64,000 nt of DNA from Methylobacterium fujisawaense (lineage in GTDB: Bacteria > Pseudomonadota > Alphaproteobacteria > Rhizobiales > Beijerinckiaceae), in assembly GCF_014138435.1 (NCBI RefSeq), contig NZ_JACJIM010000011.1:1-64000 (forward strand). Direction: 5' to 3'. The translations under genes were made by a program, and so were the position numbers. Below the pieces are notes generated by a model. That model worked only from the letters and a program-made list of their open reading frames with translations. It was not told where the DNA came from and did no database searches. Positions 60,302 to 64,000 of this stretch are shown here, in pieces; position 1 is the first letter of the stretch, and each line of letters begins with the position of its first letter.

Positions 60302-61144
60302 TCACCCCTCCATGTACCGCTTGAAGCCTTCGGAAAAATCCGGGTGCCAGCGCGACAGGGCGGGCCGGTTCTCGATGATGTCGCCCGCCGCCCAGGCGAT
60401 CCGCTTCGCGTCCTGCGCCCGGGTGGTCTCGTTGTCGGGGCAGAGGATGTAGAAGTCGCCGGCGGCGAGCCGCTCCAGCATGAAGGCCACGGTCTCGTCG
60501 GGCGTCCAGGCTCCCGCGGGCTTCTCGGCGACGCCCCGGGCCTTGGTGAGGCCCGTATAGACGAAGCCCGGGATCAGCAGGTGGGCGGTGGTCCGGCATC
60601 CTTCGCGGTTGCGCAACTCGTGGGCGAGCGCCTCGGTGACCGCCTTCACCCCCGCCTTCGAGACGTTGTAGGGCGCGTTGCCCGGCGGCGTGGTGATGCC
60701 CTGCTTCGAGCCGGTGACGATGATCGCCCCGGGCTTGCCGCCCGCGATCATGCCGGGCGCGAAGGCGTGGATGCCGTTGACTACGCCGCCGAGATTGGTG
60801 CCCAGGATCCGCGTCCAGGTGTCGGCGTCGGAGAACAGTTTCCCACCGGCCTCGATGCCGGCATTCAGCATCACCAGGGCCGGCGGCCCGGCCTTGGCGA
60901 CGGCAGCCGCCAGGGCTTCCACCGCCCCGCGATCCGACACGTCGGTGGGTATGGCCCGGACCTCGACGGCGGCGAGTTCGGCCACGGCGGCGCGGGCCGC
61001 GTCCAGGGCCGGCCCCGGCAGGTCGGCGAGCCAGACGTTCATGCCGGCCCGCGCGAAGGCCTGCGCGGCGGCGAGCCCGATGCCACTCGCAGCGCCGGTG
61101 ACGACCGCGCTGCGGCCGGGGCTGATCGCGGGGTTCTGGCTCAT
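60302..61144 (-). CDS. SDR-family NAD(P)-dependent oxidoreductase
   Basis: A 280-residue short-chain dehydrogenase. VTGAASGIGLAAAQAFARAG, VMLNAGIEAGG, IIVTGSKQG (Ser), YNVSKAG. The C-terminal WHPDFSEGFKRYMEG is typical of one SDR subgroup. Substrate unknown. Confidence 0.9.
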   Translation of the reverse strand: MSQNPAISPGRSAVVTGAASGIGLAAAQAFARAGMNVWLADLPGPALDAARAAVAELAAVEVRAIPTDVSDRGAVEALAAAVAKAGPPALVMLNAGIEAGGKLFSDADTWTRILGTNLGGVVNGIHAFAPGMIAGGKPGAIIVTGSKQGITTPPGNAPYNVSKAGVKAVTEALAHELRNREGCRTTAHLLIPGFVYTGLTKARGVAEKPAGAWTPDETVAFMLERLAAGDFYILCPDNETTRAQDAKRIAWAAGDIIENRPALSRWHPDFSEGFKRYMEG

Positions 61145-61297
61145 GACGGATCCTCGGAGGCGTGGCGCCCTTCAGATGGGGCGAGCCGGACGGAAGGCGA
61201 GTTCGAGACGGATCCCGCGACCCGGCAGAACCCGCGGATCGCCGCGGCGGCGGCTTCTGCTAGGATGACCGGACACCCTTCGGAACGAAGCACCCGG

Positions 61298-62476
61298 ATG
61301 CCCCCTCCCCCGAGCCGCCGGTCGATCCTCGCCGGTGCGGCCTCCCTCGGCCTCGCCCATGCGGCGCGTGCGGCCGGCCCGGCGGGGTTCGGTCCCCTCG
61401 GCCGTCCGTCCTGGTCGGGCGACAGCCTCCAGGCCGCGGCGGCCGCCAAGGGCCTGCTCTACGGCTGCGAGGTCCCGTTCCACCGCTTCGATTCGACGCC
61501 CGCCTACCGGCAGGCGGTGGCGCGGGAATGCGGCATCCTCGTCTGCGGCACCGAGATGAAGATGGAGGAGGTCCTGCCCGCGCCCGGCAAGACCGACTTC
61601 GCCCGCGGCGACGCGATCCTGCGCTTCGCGCGGGGAAACGGCCAGCGCATGCGCGGCCACACGCTCGTCTGGCACGCGGCGCTGCCGCCCTGGGTCGGCC
61701 CGCTGCTCGGCCGGGCGAGCGCCGTCCAGGCCGAGGATTTCATGCGGCGCTGGATCGAGACGGTGGCCGGCCACTACCGGGGCCAGATCGTCGCCTGGGA
61801 CGTGGTCAACGAGATCTTCGGCAACGAGGCCGATCCCGACCGCGGCGGGGGCCTGCGCGACTCGCCCTGGCTCGCCGCGATCGGCCCCGGCTACGTCGAC
61901 CTCGCGTTCCGGATCCTGCACGAGGCCGATCCCGCGGCCGCCGGCACCTGGAACGAGGACGCGGTGGAGCAGGGCGTGCCCTGGATGGAGGCCAAGCGCA
62001 CCAAGGTCCTGCGCCGCCTGGAGGGGATGCGGTCCCGCGGCGTGCCGATCCGGCGCTTCGGGCTTCAGTCGCACCTCACCAGCACGATCCCGATCGACCA
62101 GGGCCAGCTGCGGCGCTTCCTCCGGGAGATCGGCCAGATGGGGCTCGGCATCGCGATCACCGAACTCGACATCGACGACCGCGCCTTCCCGTCCGACGTG
62201 GCGACCCGCGACCGGAAGGTGGCCGATTACGCCCGGCGCTACCTCGACGTGGTGCTGGACGAGCCCGCCTGCCTCGACGTCCTGACCTGGGACATCTACG
62301 ACCCCGACACGTGGCTGAACGACCATCCCTACCGCAAGCGGCCGGATGGCCTGCCGCAGCGGGCCCTCCCCCTCGACGCGCAGTTCCGGCGCAAGCCCCT
62401 GTGGCACGCCATGAAGGCGGCCTTCGAGGCCGCGCCGGATCACAAAACCGCCCGCGAGACGCTCAGGCGGGCGTGA
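61298..62476 (+). CDS. Endo-1,4-beta-xylanase, GH10
   Basis: A 392-residue glycoside hydrolase. Tat-like signal SRRSILAGAASLGLAHAARA, then the GH10 barrel: GTEMKMEEVLP, RGHTLVWHAALPPWV, acid/base Glu172 in WDVVNEIFG, and nucleophile Glu289 in ITELDIDD. ATG 61298 puts the twin arginines near the N-terminus; 61265 is an alternative. Possibly degrades plant-surface xylan. Confidence 0.92.
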   Translation: MPPPPSRRSILAGAASLGLAHAARAAGPAGFGPLGRPSWSGDSLQAAAAAKGLLYGCEVPFHRFDSTPAYRQAVARECGILVCGTEMKMEEVLPAPGKTDFARGDAILRFARGNGQRMRGHTLVWHAALPPWVGPLLGRASAVQAEDFMRRWIETVAGHYRGQIVAWDVVNEIFGNEADPDRGGGLRDSPWLAAIGPGYVDLAFRILHEADPAAAGTWNEDAVEQGVPWMEAKRTKVLRRLEGMRSRGVPIRRFGLQSHLTSTIPIDQGQLRRFLREIGQMGLGIAITELDIDDRAFPSDVATRDRKVADYARRYLDVVLDEPACLDVLTWDIYDPDTWLNDHPYRKRPDGLPQRALPLDAQFRRKPLWHAMKAAFEAAPDHKTARETLRRA

Positions 62477-63581
62477 CGCCGGCCCGGCGTCCGTCCTCGG
62501 CCAGGCTCGGCTCCGGCGGCCGGTCCGCGAGGAGCCGGCGGCGAAGGCGCGCGCAGGGGCGCTCGACGACCGCGTACATCCCCCAGCACCACAGCAGCGT
62601 CACCGGGAAGGCCGCCAGCATCAGCCCGACGCCGTGCAGCCCGGGCCTCACGTGCAGCACCAGCGCCACCACGGTCATGTGTGCGAGGTAGAAGCTGTAG
62701 GACCACAGCCCGAGCTGGCGCATCGGCCGGCTGGCGAGCAGCCGGACCATAGGCCCCTCGCCGTGCAGCAGGTACGCGAAGGGCACGAACAGGGCGGCGC
62801 TCTGGAGCGTGTAGCGCAGGCTCTCCCGGAAGGCGGGCTCGCGGACCGCCAGGGTTCCGAGGATCACCGCGAGGCTGGCCGCGACGTGCCAGGCCGTGGG
62901 GCGCCACGCCCGGTCGGCCGGGACCACCGGGTTGTTCCACAACCCGAGGCAGCAGCCGAACAGGATCGCGTCGATCCGCGTGTGGGTCCAGCTGTAGTTC
63001 AGGCTGTAATCCGGCAGCCGCCAGACGTTCTCGCACCGGATCGCCAGCACCACCGCGCAGAGCCCCAGGCAGGCCAGAGCCGCATGGCGCGGCCGGAGGC
63101 GCCCGAGCCAGAGCACGAAGGCCAGCGGGAAGACGAGGTAGAAGTGCTCCTCGATGGCGAGGCTCCACAGCGGCACCGGCAGCACCGCCTCGGTGCCGAA
63201 CAGGCCGGGATAGTTGGTCAGGAACGTCGCCTGTCCGAGGATCGCCGCCGGTTCGACGTGCATCCAGTCCAGCCATCCCGCCCCGTAGAGGGCGCCGGAG
63301 GCGAGCAGGGTCAGGTACATCGGGGGCAGGATGCGCAGGCTGCGCCGGAGGTAGAAGGCCGGGAGCGACACCGCGCCCGTCTGCGCCCGCTCGATTCGCA
63401 GGAGCGTGGTGATCAGGTAGCCGCTGAGGAAGAAGAAGACGGTGACGCCGAAGCCGCCCGGCACAACGTGGCTGTAGCCGCAATGGGCCGCGAACACGAT
63501 CAGGATGGCGAGCGCCCGCACCCCGTCGAGCTGAGGCAGGTAGGGCATCGTCTTCGGGACCAGAAACCCGGAATCCGGCAT
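62463..63581 (-). CDS. Acyltransferase 3 family membrane protein
   Basis: A 372-residue, multi-helix O-acyltransferase (OafA/YrhL type). LPQLDGVRALAILIVFAAHCG, FFFLSGYLITTLL, RRSLRILPPMYL and WSLAIEEHFYLVFPL are hallmarks. Probably acetylates a surface polysaccharide or glucan; convergent with the xylanase, overlapping it by 14 nt. Confidence 0.9.
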   Translation of the reverse strand: MPDSGFLVPKTMPYLPQLDGVRALAILIVFAAHCGYSHVVPGGFGVTVFFFLSGYLITTLLRIERAQTGAVSLPAFYLRRSLRILPPMYLTLLASGALYGAGWLDWMHVEPAAILGQATFLTNYPGLFGTEAVLPVPLWSLAIEEHFYLVFPLAFVLWLGRLRPRHAALACLGLCAVVLAIRCENVWRLPDYSLNYSWTHTRIDAILFGCCLGLWNNPVVPADRAWRPTAWHVAASLAVILGTLAVREPAFRESLRYTLQSAALFVPFAYLLHGEGPMVRLLASRPMRQLGLWSYSFYLAHMTVVALVLHVRPGLHGVGLMLAAFPVTLLWCWGMYAVVERPCARLRRRLLADRPPEPSLAEDGRRAGVTPA

Positions 63582-63631
63582 GGCGGAGGTCGATCTCCTG
63601 TCGCGTCAGGGGCCCAGCATAAGCGCCCTTT

Positions 63632-63655
63632 CCGTGCGGACGGACATCCGCACGG
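63632..63655. repeat. Short perfect hairpin upstream of the acyltransferase gene
   Basis: CCGTGCGGA and TCCGCACGG around a six-base loop, about 50 nt before the acyltransferase start. No T-run, so probably not a terminator; purpose unknown. Confidence 0.4.
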
Positions 63656-63794
63656 CACGCTGAGCGGCTGGACCAGTGTCCGGATGGTGAATCCGGGACT
63701 CAAGGCCCCGGCAACACCGGAGGAGATTGGTAACCACGGCCGTCCATGATCCTGCCCGACCGCCCTGTCTCGGGCGCCGTCGGGAGTGTTGCGT

Positions 63795-64000
63795 ATGGTC
63801 CCGGTCCCGCCCCGCCGTCACGCCCGCCCGCACGCCGCCCTGGGCGCGGGCCTGTCGCTGCTGGCGCTCCTCGGCGCACCAGCCGTGGCCCTGGCGCAGG
63901 GCGCCGGCGCGGTGCAGGGCAGCCCGGTGCCGCCGCTCGCCGTGCCGGTCGCGGTGCCGCCCGCCGCCACAGGGGAGGCCGCGAAGGGCCAGGAGCCCCG
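63795..64000 (+). CDS. N-terminus of an exported protein (runs off the window)
   Basis: ATG 63795 begins MVPVPPRRHARPHAALGAGL and a hydrophobic signal (LSLLALLGAPAVALAQ), then a Pro/Ala/Val-rich segment. At least 68 codons, no stop before the edge. The type cannot be told; an envelope protein such as an efflux adaptor is possible. Confidence 0.55.
   Translation, partial: MVPVPPRRHARPHAALGAGLSLLALLGAPAVALAQGAGAVQGSPVPPLAVPVAVPPAATGEAAKGQEP

Noticed and set aside
60179..61297. N-terminal extension of the xylanase through the SDR gene
   Set aside because: It runs antisense to the SDR; a Tat signal begins at 61298 and defines the mature start.
1..64000. CRISPR arrays, tRNA or rRNA genes
   Set aside because: No regularly spaced repeats of 25-40 bp and no cloverleaf or rRNA signature was found by eye in the intergenic regions.

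Overview
The window is a very GC-rich (about 70 %) chromosomal segment that reads like a Methylobacterium/Methylorubrum-type member of the Hyphomicrobiales. This rests on the protein families: an Omp25/31-like porin, MucR, TPM/LemA proteins, GT21 ceramide glucosyltransferase, and dispersed short palindromes. No methanol-oxidation genes occur here, so the genus is an inference. No tRNA, rRNA or CRISPR array was seen.

Positions 1-20.2 kb are a phosphorus-acquisition island. After the 5' end of tuf and a porin come a complete carbon-phosphorus lyase operon (phnGHIJKLMN, minus strand), its repressor gene phnF (plus strand) and the phosphonate ABC importer (phnC-D-E1-E2, minus). Next are a hexapeptide acetyltransferase and a 2H-phosphoesterase-like protein typical of phosphonate operons, a GT21 ceramide glucosyltransferase, a secreted PAP2 phosphatase fused to an autotransporter barrel, and a Pit-type phosphate transporter. 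Four transcription units (phnG, phnC, GT21, pit) have a 7-4-7 direct repeat resembling a Pho box 44-61 nt before their start codon. I read the region as a coordinated phosphate-starvation island: phosphonate breakdown, surface dephosphorylation, phosphate uptake and phosphorus-free lipid synthesis.

Positions 20.2-27.2 kb hold a MucR-type regulator, remnants of XRE and AraC regulators, and a catabolic unit (LysR, CaiB/BaiF CoA-transferase, HMG-CoA-lyase-like enzyme, MFS carrier) probably for a branched dicarboxylate. A LemA/TPM trio follows at 27.4-29.5 kb. At 29.8-33.9 kb a tightly overlapping operon encodes a GT1 glycosyltransferase, a P450-type ferredoxin, a ferredoxin reductase and a cytochrome P450. 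Just after it lies a perfect 16-bp parS site, suggesting the origin-proximal part of a replicon.

Positions 34-64 kb are mostly housekeeping: zinc alcohol dehydrogenase, SRAP protein, lytic transglycosylase, NnrU, YfgM-like protein and Der, YbdK-type ligase, short DHFR, PurF/CvpA, alanine racemase, RadA, MoaA, L,D-transpeptidase, divergent opgH/opgD for osmoregulated periplasmic glucans, Zwf, two SDRs, a GH10 xylanase and an acyltransferase. Short palindromic repeats are scattered throughout. One appears to have inserted in frame near the start of phnJ, and another family flanks a frameshifted GIY-YIG nuclease gene.
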